Program-made: the position numbers and the translations under genes
NCBI GenBank assembly: GCA_937900135.1
Contig: CALCDJ010000084.1
Coordinates: forward strand, 1 to 64,000
DNA length: 64,000 bases
Source: an uncultured Blautia sp.
Lineage (GTDB): Bacteria; Bacillota; Clostridia; Lachnospirales; Lachnospiraceae
Direction of reading: 5' to 3'
Notes under the pieces: generated by a model
The model's database searches: none
Told to the model about the DNA's origin: nothing
Seen by the model: only the letters and a program-made list of their open reading frames with translations
In this document: positions 25,754 through 33,789 of the stretch, one piece after another
How positions within the stretch are numbered: position 1 is the stretch's first letter
How the letters are laid out: every line of letters begins with the position of its first letter

Positions 25754-26638
25754 ATGAAGAAAGTTTTAGGAAACAAAAAAGCCATTGCTTTATTCATCGG
25801 ACCGGGCTTGGTTCTTTACGTTGGACTGGTATTTGTACCAATTATCTGGTCTTTCGTATACTCTTTCTATAATGGAAGTCCAGGTTTGAAATGGGAATTT
25901 TGTGCATTAGACAACTATAAAAGATTATTTATTGACCAGCGTTTTCAGGATGCATTGGTGGTAAATTTAAAGTATATCGCAATGGTTATGTTGGGACAGG
26001 TAGTTCTGGGACTTTGTATGGCCTTGATTTTTAAATTTTGGTTGAAGAGATTCAAAAATGTAATTCGTACATTGATCTTTTTCCCAGTTGTACTTCCAAC
26101 AGTAGCAGTAGGTCAATTATTTGCTAAAATTTATGAAATTCAGCCGAATTACGGATTATTAAACAGTTTATTAGATAATCTGGGCTTAACTCAGTGGATT
26201 CAGCCCTGGATTGGACAGGCTAGTACAGCGCTGAAGGCATTGAGTGTGATGGATGTATGGGTGGCTATGGGATTTTATGCCGTGATATTTTATGGAGCAC
26301 TTCTGGATATTCCAGATGATGTCATGGAAGCTGCCAGAATTGACGGATGTACCTCCTTCCAGCTGTTTCGACATATTCTTCTTCCATTGCTGAGACCAGT
26401 AACAATTACTTGTCTGGTATTCAGTTTTTCGGGTTCTGTAAAAATGTTTGAATCTGCCATGGCGTTAACAGGCGGTGGCCCAGGAAATGCAACAACATCG
26501 TTGTCTATGTATATGTATAATACTTCCTTTGGCTTTAACAAAGTGGGATATGGAAGTACCATAGCAATTGTAATCTTTTTAATTTGTATTATTGGAACAT
26601 CAGTTATTAATAAATTTGACGTAAAAGAAGAAGTATAG
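25754..26638 (+). CDS. Sugar ABC transporter permease (CUT1, MalF-like)
   Basis: Inner-membrane permease of 294 aa, about six helices. EAA loop MEAARIDGCTSFQLFRHILLP and the MalF-type LTGGGPGNATTSL motif are present. Starts MKKVLGNKKAIALFIGPGLV with RBS GAGGGAAAG. It pairs with the downstream permease; no ATPase gene lies nearby. Confidence 0.92.
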   Translation: MKKVLGNKKAIALFIGPGLVLYVGLVFVPIIWSFVYSFYNGSPGLKWEFCALDNYKRLFIDQRFQDALVVNLKYIAMVMLGQVVLGLCMALIFKFWLKRFKNVIRTLIFFPVVLPTVAVGQLFAKIYEIQPNYGLLNSLLDNLGLTQWIQPWIGQASTALKALSVMDVWVAMGFYAVIFYGALLDIPDDVMEAARIDGCTSFQLFRHILLPLLRPVTITCLVFSFSGSVKMFESAMALTGGGPGNATTSLSMYMYNTSFGFNKVGYGSTIAIVIFLICIIGTSVINKFDVKEEV

Positions 26639-26650
26639 GGAGGTATGAGG

Positions 26651-27496
26651 ATGAATCAGGCAAAATCAAAAAAGGTTCTAAAATCCACACTGGTTAAAAT
26701 TTTTATCTTCATACTTGTGGTAATTGAAACGTATCCGATTTTTTGGATGCTGACAGCAGCACTGAAAAAACCGGCTGAATTTGTTTCCAAGCCAGCATAC
26801 GCATTACCAGATGGGTTTTACTTTCAGAATTTTGTAGATGCATGGACAAGAGGAAACATGGGACTGTTCTTTAAGAACAGTGTAATCAATACATTTGTTG
26901 CTTTGATCTTCATTGTTATTTTTAGTATGACGATCGGTTTTGCAGTCACAAAAATGGAATGGAAATATCGTGATTTCTTTAAGAAGTTTTTCCTTCTTGG
27001 AATCATGGTTCCGGTTGCCACTGCATTGATTCCGCTGTTTCAGATTTACAATAAAATGGGCTTGGTAAACACAAGAACATGTTTGATCCTTACGTATATC
27101 GCATTTGGATTATCGTTGTCTGTATTTCTGGTAACAGGATATATGCGATCACTATCTAATGAGATCCTGGAAGCAGCAGTTATAGATGGATGTGGAATTT
27201 ACAGCATGATGTGGCATATTGTAGTACCACTTATGAAAAATGCAGCGGTAACTGTGCTGGTACTTCAATTCTTCTATAAATGGAATGATTTGATCTTTTC
27301 TATGACATTTATCAATGATACAAAGTTAAAAACAATCCAGACAGGACTTTTGTATTTCCAAAATGAATTTGGTGCAAAAAACTGGGGAGCGATTTTTGCT
27401 TCCGTGTCTATGAGTGTGCTGCCTATGTTGGTATTATATATGATTTTAAATAAGACAGTCATCGAAGGAATGACAGCAGGTGCTGTAAAGGGATGA
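26651..27496 (+). CDS. Sugar ABC transporter permease (CUT1, MalG-like)
   Basis: Second permease, 281 aa, with about six helices, EAA loop LEAAVIDGCGIYSMMWHIVVP and FYKWNDLIFSMTFI in the MalG position. ATG 26651 is preferred over ATG 26645 because GGGAGG (26638-26643) is 7 nt before it and only 1 nt before the other. The stop codon lies within the 5' arm of a bidirectional terminator. Confidence 0.92.
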   Translation: MNQAKSKKVLKSTLVKIFIFILVVIETYPIFWMLTAALKKPAEFVSKPAYALPDGFYFQNFVDAWTRGNMGLFFKNSVINTFVALIFIVIFSMTIGFAVTKMEWKYRDFFKKFFLLGIMVPVATALIPLFQIYNKMGLVNTRTCLILTYIAFGLSLSVFLVTGYMRSLSNEILEAAVIDGCGIYSMMWHIVVPLMKNAAVTVLVLQFFYKWNDLIFSMTFINDTKLKTIQTGLLYFQNEFGAKNWGAIFASVSMSVLPMLVLYMILNKTVIEGMTAGAVKG

Positions 27497-27539
27497 AAAA
27501 AACAGGCTTCTCATTTGAGAGGCCTGTTTTTTTCATCCC
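27490..27539. terminator. Bidirectional terminator, importer / fucU
   Basis: 23-bp stem (27490-27512 with 27517-27539, one G-U pair, 4-nt loop). Runs of seven A and seven T inside the arms give a U-tract in both directions, serving the convergent permease and fucU genes. The permease stop codon is inside the stem. Confidence 0.93.
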
Positions 27540-27560
27540 TTAGATATTGAATAGAGAAAA

Positions 27561-28004
27561 TTAATCGTTAATTACAACACCCTTCTGCAGCATAACATTT
27601 GCATACAGAGCTTTTTCTCCTGTGGAGATGATGCAGTAAGAAGTTTTTGCTTCATCGTAGAATTTAAATCTTTCGATGTTTCCAACGGTTGCAGCGCCGC
27701 GTTCATCATGTTTTGCAATGATTTCTTTATAGGTATCCCAGATTGGAGTTTCTACAGTATCTCCAGGCATAACTTCCATGAGGTTTACCGGATGTTCTAC
27801 GTAAGTATCCAGTGGGAATACTTTCAGGATGGCGTCCAGAAGTTCCGGAACACCATGGCCGTCGCAACGAATGGTGATGGCATTTTTGCCCATGGACTCT
27901 ACAGGGAAGTTGCCGTCTGCAATGACAAGACGATCGCTGTGTCCCATTTCACATAATACTTTTAATAATTCTGGTGATAAGATTTCAGGAATTCCTTTTA
28001 ACAT
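27561..28004 (-). CDS. fucU: L-fucose mutarotase (RbsD/FucU family)
   Basis: Interconverts the anomers of L-fucose (and possibly other pyranoses) for the isomerase. The 147 aa match E. coli FucU: LKGIPEILSPELLKVLCEMGHSDRL, H at the catalytic GHSD position, ADGNFPVESMG, IRCDGHGVPELL, FYDEAKTSYCIISTGEKALYANVMLQKGV. Start 28004 is chosen for AAGGAGAG upstream on the minus strand; the frame stays open further upstream but without family similarity. It is divergent from the aldolase operon and 20 kb from fucI. Confidence 0.9.
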   Translation of the reverse strand: MLKGIPEILSPELLKVLCEMGHSDRLVIADGNFPVESMGKNAITIRCDGHGVPELLDAILKVFPLDTYVEHPVNLMEVMPGDTVETPIWDTYKEIIAKHDERGAATVGNIERFKFYDEAKTSYCIISTGEKALYANVMLQKGVVIND

Positions 28005-28146
28005 TTTACTCTCTCCTTTCAAGTACAGATCTGCATAATAGAAAAGCAGTTTTCTTCTATCAAATGTAAAATACTTATCCCATAAAATCAAGAGAATATT
28101 TTCCGAAAAAAGATGAATATTTTACTTAAAAAAATCAGATTTTCCA

Positions 28147-28197
28147 TTGACAAAGAAGAAAAGGGAGGGTATGATGAAATCAAAACAGAAACGTTTC
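28147..28197 (+). promoter_or_regulatory. Sigma-A promoter with LacI-type operator
   Basis: TTGACA (28147-28152), 17-nt spacer, TATGAT (28170-28175). The palindrome GAAACGTTTC (28188-28197), with the CG centre typical of LacI/GalR operators, covers the region just after the predicted start. It is the likely autoregulatory site for the LacI domain encoded in this operon. Confidence 0.8.
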
Positions 28198-28232
28198 GGT
28201 TTCGCAAAAGGATACATAGGGAGGACAAGGAA

Positions 28233-29084
28233 ATGCCATTAGTTACGTCAAAGGAAATGTTGTTAAACGCTCAGAAGGGCGGGTATGCAGTAGGTGCTTT
28301 TAATGCAGAAAATATGGAGATGGTGAAGGCGATCATCCAGGCAGCGGAGGAACTGAAGGCTCCGGTTATGATTCAGACCACACCGTCTACAGTAAAATAT
28401 GGAACACTGGAAACCTATGCAGCCATTGTAGCTTCAGAAGCAGAGAAGGCATCGGTACCGGTTTGTCTGCATCTGGATCATGGCAGCAGCTTTGAATTGG
28501 CCATGCAGGCAATGAAGGCAGGATATACTTCTGTTATGATGGATGGTTCCAAACTTGATTTTGAAGGAAATGTGGAAGTAAGCAAAAAAGTAGCAGATGT
28601 AGCAGCAGCTCTTGGTATTCCCTGTGAAGCAGAGCTTGGAAAAGTGGGTGGAAAAGAAGATGATCTGGAAGCAGAGGCTGACACCAATACTGATCCAATG
28701 GAAGCAAAAGAATTTGCAGAGCGTACCGGAGTAACATCTCTTGCGGTAGCCATTGGAACAGCGCATGGTTTTTATGTGGGAACACCGGTGCTGGACAAAG
28801 AACGTTTAAGCGAAATTCGTCAGGTGGTGGATATTCCTCTGGTGCTTCATGGTGCATCCGGTCTTACAGATGAAGATGTGAAGGACTGTGTGAAACGGGG
28901 AATCTGTAAAGTGAATTTTGCCACAGAGCTTCGTGCCGCTTACTCCAGAGCAGTAAAGGAACTTCTGGAAGAAAAACCAGAGACCATTGATCCAAAGGCT
29001 TATGGAAAAGCAGGAATTGCAGCAGTGAAGGAATTGGTCAAAGAACGTATGAAGGTTTGCGGCTGTGACGGAAAGGCAGAATAA
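28233..29084 (+). CDS. Class II ketose-bisphosphate aldolase (fructose/tagatose type)
   Basis: Zinc-dependent aldolase of 283 aa that splits fructose-1,6- or tagatose-1,6-bisphosphate to DHAP and glyceraldehyde-3-phosphate. Family motifs: MLLNAQKGGYAVGAFNAEN, CLHLDHGSSFE (D and H of the active site), SVMMDGSKLDFEGNV, AELGKVGGKEDD, GTAHGFY (Zn His), LVLHGASG (Zn His) and CKVNFATELR. ATG 28233 follows GGGAGGACAAGGAA; the frame upstream is open but is promoter and operator DNA. With the GatD-like and PfkB genes downstream, tagatose bisphosphate (GatY/AgaY role) is the better guess. Confidence 0.9.
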   Translation: MPLVTSKEMLLNAQKGGYAVGAFNAENMEMVKAIIQAAEELKAPVMIQTTPSTVKYGTLETYAAIVASEAEKASVPVCLHLDHGSSFELAMQAMKAGYTSVMMDGSKLDFEGNVEVSKKVADVAAALGIPCEAELGKVGGKEDDLEAEADTNTDPMEAKEFAERTGVTSLAVAIGTAHGFYVGTPVLDKERLSEIRQVVDIPLVLHGASGLTDEDVKDCVKRGICKVNFATELRAAYSRAVKELLEEKPETIDPKAYGKAGIAAVKELVKERMKVCGCDGKAE

Positions 29085-29150
29085 TTCAGAAAAAGAGGAC
29101 TGCCAGGAGAAAGCCGGAAGAATCTAAGGAAAAGCAGGAGGATCTTTTTT

Positions 29151-31748
29151 ATGGCAGCAACTATGAAGGATATTGCCAGAGAAACAGGACTTGGTCTGGC
29201 AACCATTTCTTCCTATTTTAATGGAGGAAATGTGAGGGAAAAAAACCGGATTAAAATTGAAGCAGCCATCAAGGAACTTCACTATGAGGTAAACGAGGTG
29301 GCAAGAGGTTTAAAAACCAATGCCACGAAGACCATAGGTGTGGTGATTCCGGAACTAAACAATGTATTTTGTTCGGAAATCATTACAGAAATGGAAGATA
29401 TCCTTAGAAATCATGGATATGCAACCATCGTTTGTGACTGTCGGACAGATGAGAAACTGGAAAAAGAAGCTGTAGATTTTCTTATGCGTAAACGGGTAGA
29501 TGGACTGATCAATATGCCAGTTGATATCACCGGCAGTCATCTGCGGGAATTTCAGGAAACCGGCAGGCCGATTGTTCTGATTGATCGAAGCATCCGGGGG
29601 ATGGAATGCGATGCAGTGCTGACAGATAACCAGCGGGCAGGAATGGAAGCCGTGGAACTGCTGATCGAAAATGGACATACCAATATTGGGATCATCATAG
29701 GTCCAAGAGAAATATCCACCTCTCAGGAGCGCTTCGGCGGATATTGTATGGCTCACCAGCGAGCGGGAATCTCAGTACGGGAATCCTTGATCTACCATGG
29801 AGATTATACCATTTCAGGAGGGGTGAAGGGATTAGAGGCGCTGGTACGAAGAAATCCCGATATGACAGCGGTGTTTGTGACCAATTATGAAATGACCATG
29901 GGGGCCATGATTGGAATCAATGAGCTGGGAATTTCAGTACCGGAGGAATTGTCTATAATTGGATTTGATAATCTCTCCTTCGCTCGGGCCTGCTCTCCAA
30001 AACTGTTTATTGTTTCTCAGCCTACACAGAAAATTGCAAGAGCAGTGGCAAAACAGATCCTTTCTCGGCTGGAAGGAGCCAGAGAAGAGAGAGAGGGAGA
30101 GAAGAGAATAGAAAAATTCCGGACGGAGATGATAACTGGAAAATCTGTAAAGAATATTACCCGATGCTCTGACAATGGGCAGGAAGAGGGAACTGCTGGT
30201 CTGACTGAAACAGAAAGGACCGCTTTTACGGAGGTAACTATGAAAAAAGAATATTTATTGGGAATTGATATTGGGACCAGTGCCTGTAAGGTGGCTGTTT
30301 TTGAAAAGGACGGTACAGTGGCTGCACAGGCGACAGGAAGTTACCCTGTCTATTATCCCAAAGAAGGATGGGCGGAACAAAATCCGGAAGAATGGTGGAT
30401 GGCAGTCTGCTGTGCCATTCGGGAGGTTTTGAAAAAAGGAGAAATTTCTCCGGAAGAGATCAAAGGTGTTGGAATTGACGGCCAGAGCTGGTCCGCCATT
30501 GCAATTGATGTACAGGGAAAGGTGCTGACCAATACACCAATCTGGATGGATACCCGGGCACAGTCTATCTGTGATCGTCTCAATGCAGAAATTGGTGGAG
30601 AAAAGATTTTCCAGGTGTCTGGAAATTCCCTTCAGCCGTCCTATACAACTGCGAAAATTCTCTGGTACAAAGAAAATCTTCCGGAAGTTTATCAGAAAAT
30701 AGACAAAATTCTTCAATCCAACAGTTACATTGCATTTCGTCTCACTGGAGCCATCACCCAGGAACCATCACAGGGGTATGGCCTTCATTGCTTCGATATG
30801 CACAGAGGAATGTGGGATGAAGATATGTGCGAAAAGCTGGGAATCCCAAGGAGCTTTCTTCCGGAAATTGTGCCCTGTGACCAGGTGGTGGGGACAGTAA
30901 CAGAAAAAGCAGCAGAAGAGTGCGGCCTCCAGGTGGGAACACCTGTTGTGGCTGGTGGACTGGATGCAGCCTGCGGGACATTAGGCGCCGGTGTAATCCA
31001 TCCGGGAGAAACCCAGGAACAGGGTGGACAGGCCGGAGGCATGAGTATCTGTATGGATCGCTATCAGGCAGATCCCAGGCTGATCCTTGGATTTCATGTA
31101 GTTCCTGGCAAATGGCTGCTTCAGGGAGGTACCACCGGCGGCGGTGGTGTTATGCGCTGGTTTGAGCGGGAATTTGCAGATTACGAACGGAGTATTGCAG
31201 AAAAAAAAGGAGAGTCATCGCTGGTACAGTTAAATGAAATTGCAGAGGATATTCCAGCTGGCAGCGAAGGGGTCCTGTTTCTTCCTTATATGGCAGGAGA
31301 GCGCTCTCCAATCTGGAATCCAGATGCAAAGGGTGTATTTTACGGACTTGATTTTTCCAAGACAAAAGGTCATATGGTACGGGCCTGTATGGAAGGTGTT
31401 GCTTTTTCCCTTCGTCACAACCTGGAAGTAGCCAGGGAGGGAGGCGCAAAGGCAGATGTTCTTCGAGCTATGGGAGGGGCTGCAAATTCGCTTCTCTGGA
31501 CACAGATTAAGGCGGATGTGACAGGAAAAACCATTATCGTTCCCTCTTCTGATACAGCGACCACTTTAGGCGCCGCGATTCTGGCAGGAATTGGAGTCGG
31601 AATGTATCAATCCTATGAGGAAGCGGTGGCTCTTACCGTAAAAGAAACCAGAAAACATCAGCCAGATCCCAGGACAAAAGAAATTTATGATCAGGCATTT
31701 GAAAAATATAAAGAATTGTATGGAGCTCTTGAGCCATTGATGAAGTAA
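29151..31748 (+). CDS. LacI family regulator fused to FGGY carbohydrate kinase
   Basis: One uninterrupted 865-aa frame. Residues 1-55 are a LacI HTH (MKDIARETGLGLATISSYFN), about 60-340 the sensor domain (VVIPELNNVF, ELSIIGFDNLSFA). A 25-residue linker follows, then a complete FGGY kinase from residue 364 (KKEYLLGIDIGTSACKVAVF; IWMDTRA; catalytic-base D605 in AGGLDAACG; LPYMAGERSPIWNP; MGGAANSLLWTQI). An in-frame GGAGG (30230-30234) and ATG 30240 could also give a free 502-aa kinase. The kinase has GQSWSAIA where xylulokinase has GQMHGLV, so its substrate probably differs. If not a sequencing error, the fusion joins repressor and pathway enzyme. Confidence 0.85.
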   Translation: MAATMKDIARETGLGLATISSYFNGGNVREKNRIKIEAAIKELHYEVNEVARGLKTNATKTIGVVIPELNNVFCSEIITEMEDILRNHGYATIVCDCRTDEKLEKEAVDFLMRKRVDGLINMPVDITGSHLREFQETGRPIVLIDRSIRGMECDAVLTDNQRAGMEAVELLIENGHTNIGIIIGPREISTSQERFGGYCMAHQRAGISVRESLIYHGDYTISGGVKGLEALVRRNPDMTAVFVTNYEMTMGAMIGINELGISVPEELSIIGFDNLSFARACSPKLFIVSQPTQKIARAVAKQILSRLEGAREEREGEKRIEKFRTEMITGKSVKNITRCSDNGQEEGTAGLTETERTAFTEVTMKKEYLLGIDIGTSACKVAVFEKDGTVAAQATGSYPVYYPKEGWAEQNPEEWWMAVCCAIREVLKKGEISPEEIKGVGIDGQSWSAIAIDVQGKVLTNTPIWMDTRAQSICDRLNAEIGGEKIFQVSGNSLQPSYTTAKILWYKENLPEVYQKIDKILQSNSYIAFRLTGAITQEPSQGYGLHCFDMHRGMWDEDMCEKLGIPRSFLPEIVPCDQVVGTVTEKAAEECGLQVGTPVVAGGLDAACGTLGAGVIHPGETQEQGGQAGGMSICMDRYQADPRLILGFHVVPGKWLLQGGTTGGGGVMRWFEREFADYERSIAEKKGESSLVQLNEIAEDIPAGSEGVLFLPYMAGERSPIWNPDAKGVFYGLDFSKTKGHMVRACMEGVAFSLRHNLEVAREGGAKADVLRAMGGAANSLLWTQIKADVTGKTIIVPSSDTATTLGAAILAGIGVGMYQSYEEAVALTVKETRKHQPDPRTKEIYDQAFEKYKELYGALEPLMK
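30230..30242 (+). promoter_or_regulatory. Internal ribosome binding site and start of kinase domain
   Basis: GGAGG at 30230-30234, 5 nt before ATG 30240-30242, exactly where a stand-alone FGGY kinase would begin, in frame with the LacI part. It could allow both fused and free kinase to be made. Confidence 0.65.
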
Positions 31749-31764
31749 TAAGGAGGAAAAGAAA

Positions 31765-32817
31765 ATGAAAGCAGCAGTAGTGGTAGCAAATGAAGATGTG
31801 CGATATCAGGAAGTGGAAGAACCAAAGATAAAACCAGGCTATGTAAAAGTGAAGGTAAAAGCATCTGGTATCTGTGGTTCTGACATCCCGCGTGTTCTTC
31901 ATAATGGTGTGCATTTTTATCCCATTGTTCTGGGACATGAATTTTCCGGCGATGTAGTGGAAGTGGGAGAAGGAGTAACCAAAGTAAAAGTAGGGGATCG
32001 TGTATCCGGAGCTCCTCTTCTGCCCTGTATGAAATGTGACGATTGTCAGAATGGAAACTTTTCTCTTTGTAAGCACTATAGTTTTATTGGGTCCAGAGAA
32101 CAGGGAAGCAATGCAGACTATGTGATACTTCCGGAGCAGAATGCAGTTCCCTTTGATCCTTCCATTTCCTACGAGCAGGGAGCCATGTTTGAACCATCCA
32201 CTGTAGCGCTTCATGGTCTGCTTCAGAATGATTATCAGGGCGGACAGTATGTGGCAATTTTAGGCGGAGGCACCATTGGTATGTTCACCATGCAGTGGGC
32301 AAAAATCTTCGGTTCCAGAAAAGTGGTTGTATTTGATATCAGTGAAGAACGTCTGGAACTTGCCAAGCGTCTGGGGGCAGATGCGGTAATTAACACCACA
32401 AAAGAAAATTATATGGAAGAAGCGATGGCCCTCACAGAGGGAAAAGGTTATGGCTTTGTATATGAAACTGCCGGTCAGGTGCCTACTATGCATATGGCTT
32501 TTGAACTGGCAGGAAATAAAGCCCATGTGTGCTTTATCGGAACCCCTCATGTGGATCTTAGCTTTACACCAAAGCAGTGGGAAAACATGAACCGAAAAGA
32601 ATTTAAACTGACAGGTTCCTGGATGTCCTACAGTTCCCCCTTCCCGGGAAAAGAATGGGAACTTACCGCACATTATTTTGCAACTGGACAGCTGAAATTT
32701 GATCCTGGATTTATTTACAAAAAAATGCCTATGAGCCAGGCACAGGAGGCATTCCAGCTTTATAAGACACAGGGGCTGGTAAAAGGAAAAATTCTTTTGG
32801 TAAATGAGGAAGCATGA
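31765..32817 (+). CDS. GatD-like zinc dehydrogenase (galactitol-1-phosphate 5-dehydrogenase type)
   Basis: NAD(P)-dependent medium-chain dehydrogenase of 350 aa. Catalytic zinc residues are C37, H58 and E59 (GICGSD, LGHEFSG); structural zinc cysteines are C88, C91, C94 and C102. The Rossmann motif is ILGGGTIGMF. It resembles E. coli GatD in SDIPRVLHNGVHFYPIVLGHEFSG-type and GSWMSYSSPFPGKEWE stretches, so oxidation of galactitol-1-phosphate to tagatose-6-phosphate, or a related alditol phosphate, is the best guess. RBS AAGGAGG. The stop overlaps the spacing to the PfkB start by only 1 nt. Confidence 0.85.
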   Translation: MKAAVVVANEDVRYQEVEEPKIKPGYVKVKVKASGICGSDIPRVLHNGVHFYPIVLGHEFSGDVVEVGEGVTKVKVGDRVSGAPLLPCMKCDDCQNGNFSLCKHYSFIGSREQGSNADYVILPEQNAVPFDPSISYEQGAMFEPSTVALHGLLQNDYQGGQYVAILGGGTIGMFTMQWAKIFGSRKVVVFDISEERLELAKRLGADAVINTTKENYMEEAMALTEGKGYGFVYETAGQVPTMHMAFELAGNKAHVCFIGTPHVDLSFTPKQWENMNRKEFKLTGSWMSYSSPFPGKEWELTAHYFATGQLKFDPGFIYKKMPMSQAQEAFQLYKTQGLVKGKILLVNEEA

Positions 32818-32818
32818 C

Positions 32819-33748
32819 ATGATACTGACAGTAACGTTAAATGCTGCAATTGATAAGCGGTATGTAGTAGAAGGATATCAGGTGGGAGAAGTCAATCGGG
32901 TAAAGGCATGTTCTTATGTCCCGGGAGGAAAGGGACTGAACGTTTCCAAGCCGGCTTCCATCTATGGCGCAGAAGTAGTAGCCACTGGATTTGTGGGCGG
33001 TCATGCGGGAAATTATATTGAAGATGCCTTGAAACCTTTTGGAATTCAAAGTGAATTTTATCATGTGAAGGAAGAAAGTCGTTCCTGTATCAATATCTGG
33101 GATGAAGTCAATGGCGTTCAGACAGAATTTCTGGAACCTGGATTTACTTTATCAGAGGAAGATTTCCGTGGATTTGAAGAAAAATTTCGTTCTTTTTTGC
33201 CAGAGGCAGAGGTGGTGGCTATGTCCGGAAGCGTACCAAAAGGACTGGATGGAACGGCTTATCAGAGACTTGTAAAACTGGTAAAAGATGCAGGCAAACC
33301 AGTGATTCTGGACACCAGCGGAAAACTTCTGGAAATGGGAATCCAGGCATTGCCCACTCTGATTAAGCCAAACATAGATGAAATCCGTATGCTGACAGGA
33401 AAAACGTGTGAGAATATCCAGGATATTGTAGACGCAGCAAAAGAAATCCATAAAAAAGGAGTAGAGTTTGTCGCAGTATCCCTTGGGGCAGAAGGCTCTC
33501 TTGTAGTAGGAGAAGAAGGAATCTTCCGGGCTCTGGTGCCTAAGATTGACGCAGTAAACACAGTGGGATGCGGTGATTCCATGATTGCAGGTTTTGCTAT
33601 TGGACTGAAAGAAGGGCTTTCTCTTGAGAAAATGCTAAGAAAGGCAAGTGCAATCTCAGCCGCATCAGCTATGCGCGAAGAAACCGGATTTTTTGTAATG
33701 GAAGATATGGAAAAACTTCTTCCTCAGATTCAGATAAAAAAATGGTAA
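32819..33748 (+). CDS. PfkB family kinase (1-phosphofructokinase / tagatose-6-phosphate kinase type)
   Basis: ATP-dependent phosphosugar kinase of 309 aa. It begins ILTVTLNAAIDKRY and has the N-terminal signature VPGGKGLNVSK and the C-terminal signature NTVGCGDSMIAGFAIG with catalytic D253. ATG 32819 directly follows the dehydrogenase stop (TGA 32815-32817), with GAGGA 8 nt upstream. Subfamily membership (FruK/LacC/PfkB) fits phosphorylation of tagatose-6-phosphate or fructose-1-phosphate, supplying the aldolase at the head of the operon. Confidence 0.88.
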   Translation: MILTVTLNAAIDKRYVVEGYQVGEVNRVKACSYVPGGKGLNVSKPASIYGAEVVATGFVGGHAGNYIEDALKPFGIQSEFYHVKEESRSCINIWDEVNGVQTEFLEPGFTLSEEDFRGFEEKFRSFLPEAEVVAMSGSVPKGLDGTAYQRLVKLVKDAGKPVILDTSGKLLEMGIQALPTLIKPNIDEIRMLTGKTCENIQDIVDAAKEIHKKGVEFVAVSLGAEGSLVVGEEGIFRALVPKIDAVNTVGCGDSMIAGFAIGLKEGLSLEKMLRKASAISAASAMREETGFFVMEDMEKLLPQIQIKKW

Positions 33749-33789
33749 CAGAAGGATGTAATTTATAATAAGAAAAAAGGAGAAAAAAT

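Noticed and set aside
28113..28232. N-terminal extension of the class II aldolase
   Set aside because: The stretch contains the promoter and LacI-type operator, and aldolases begin at the MPLVTSKEML position.
30100..30240. Two separate genes (LacI, then FGGY kinase) instead of a fusion
   Set aside because: No stop codon exists in frame between them, so the sequence as given encodes a fusion; the internal start is recorded as an addition and not a replacement.
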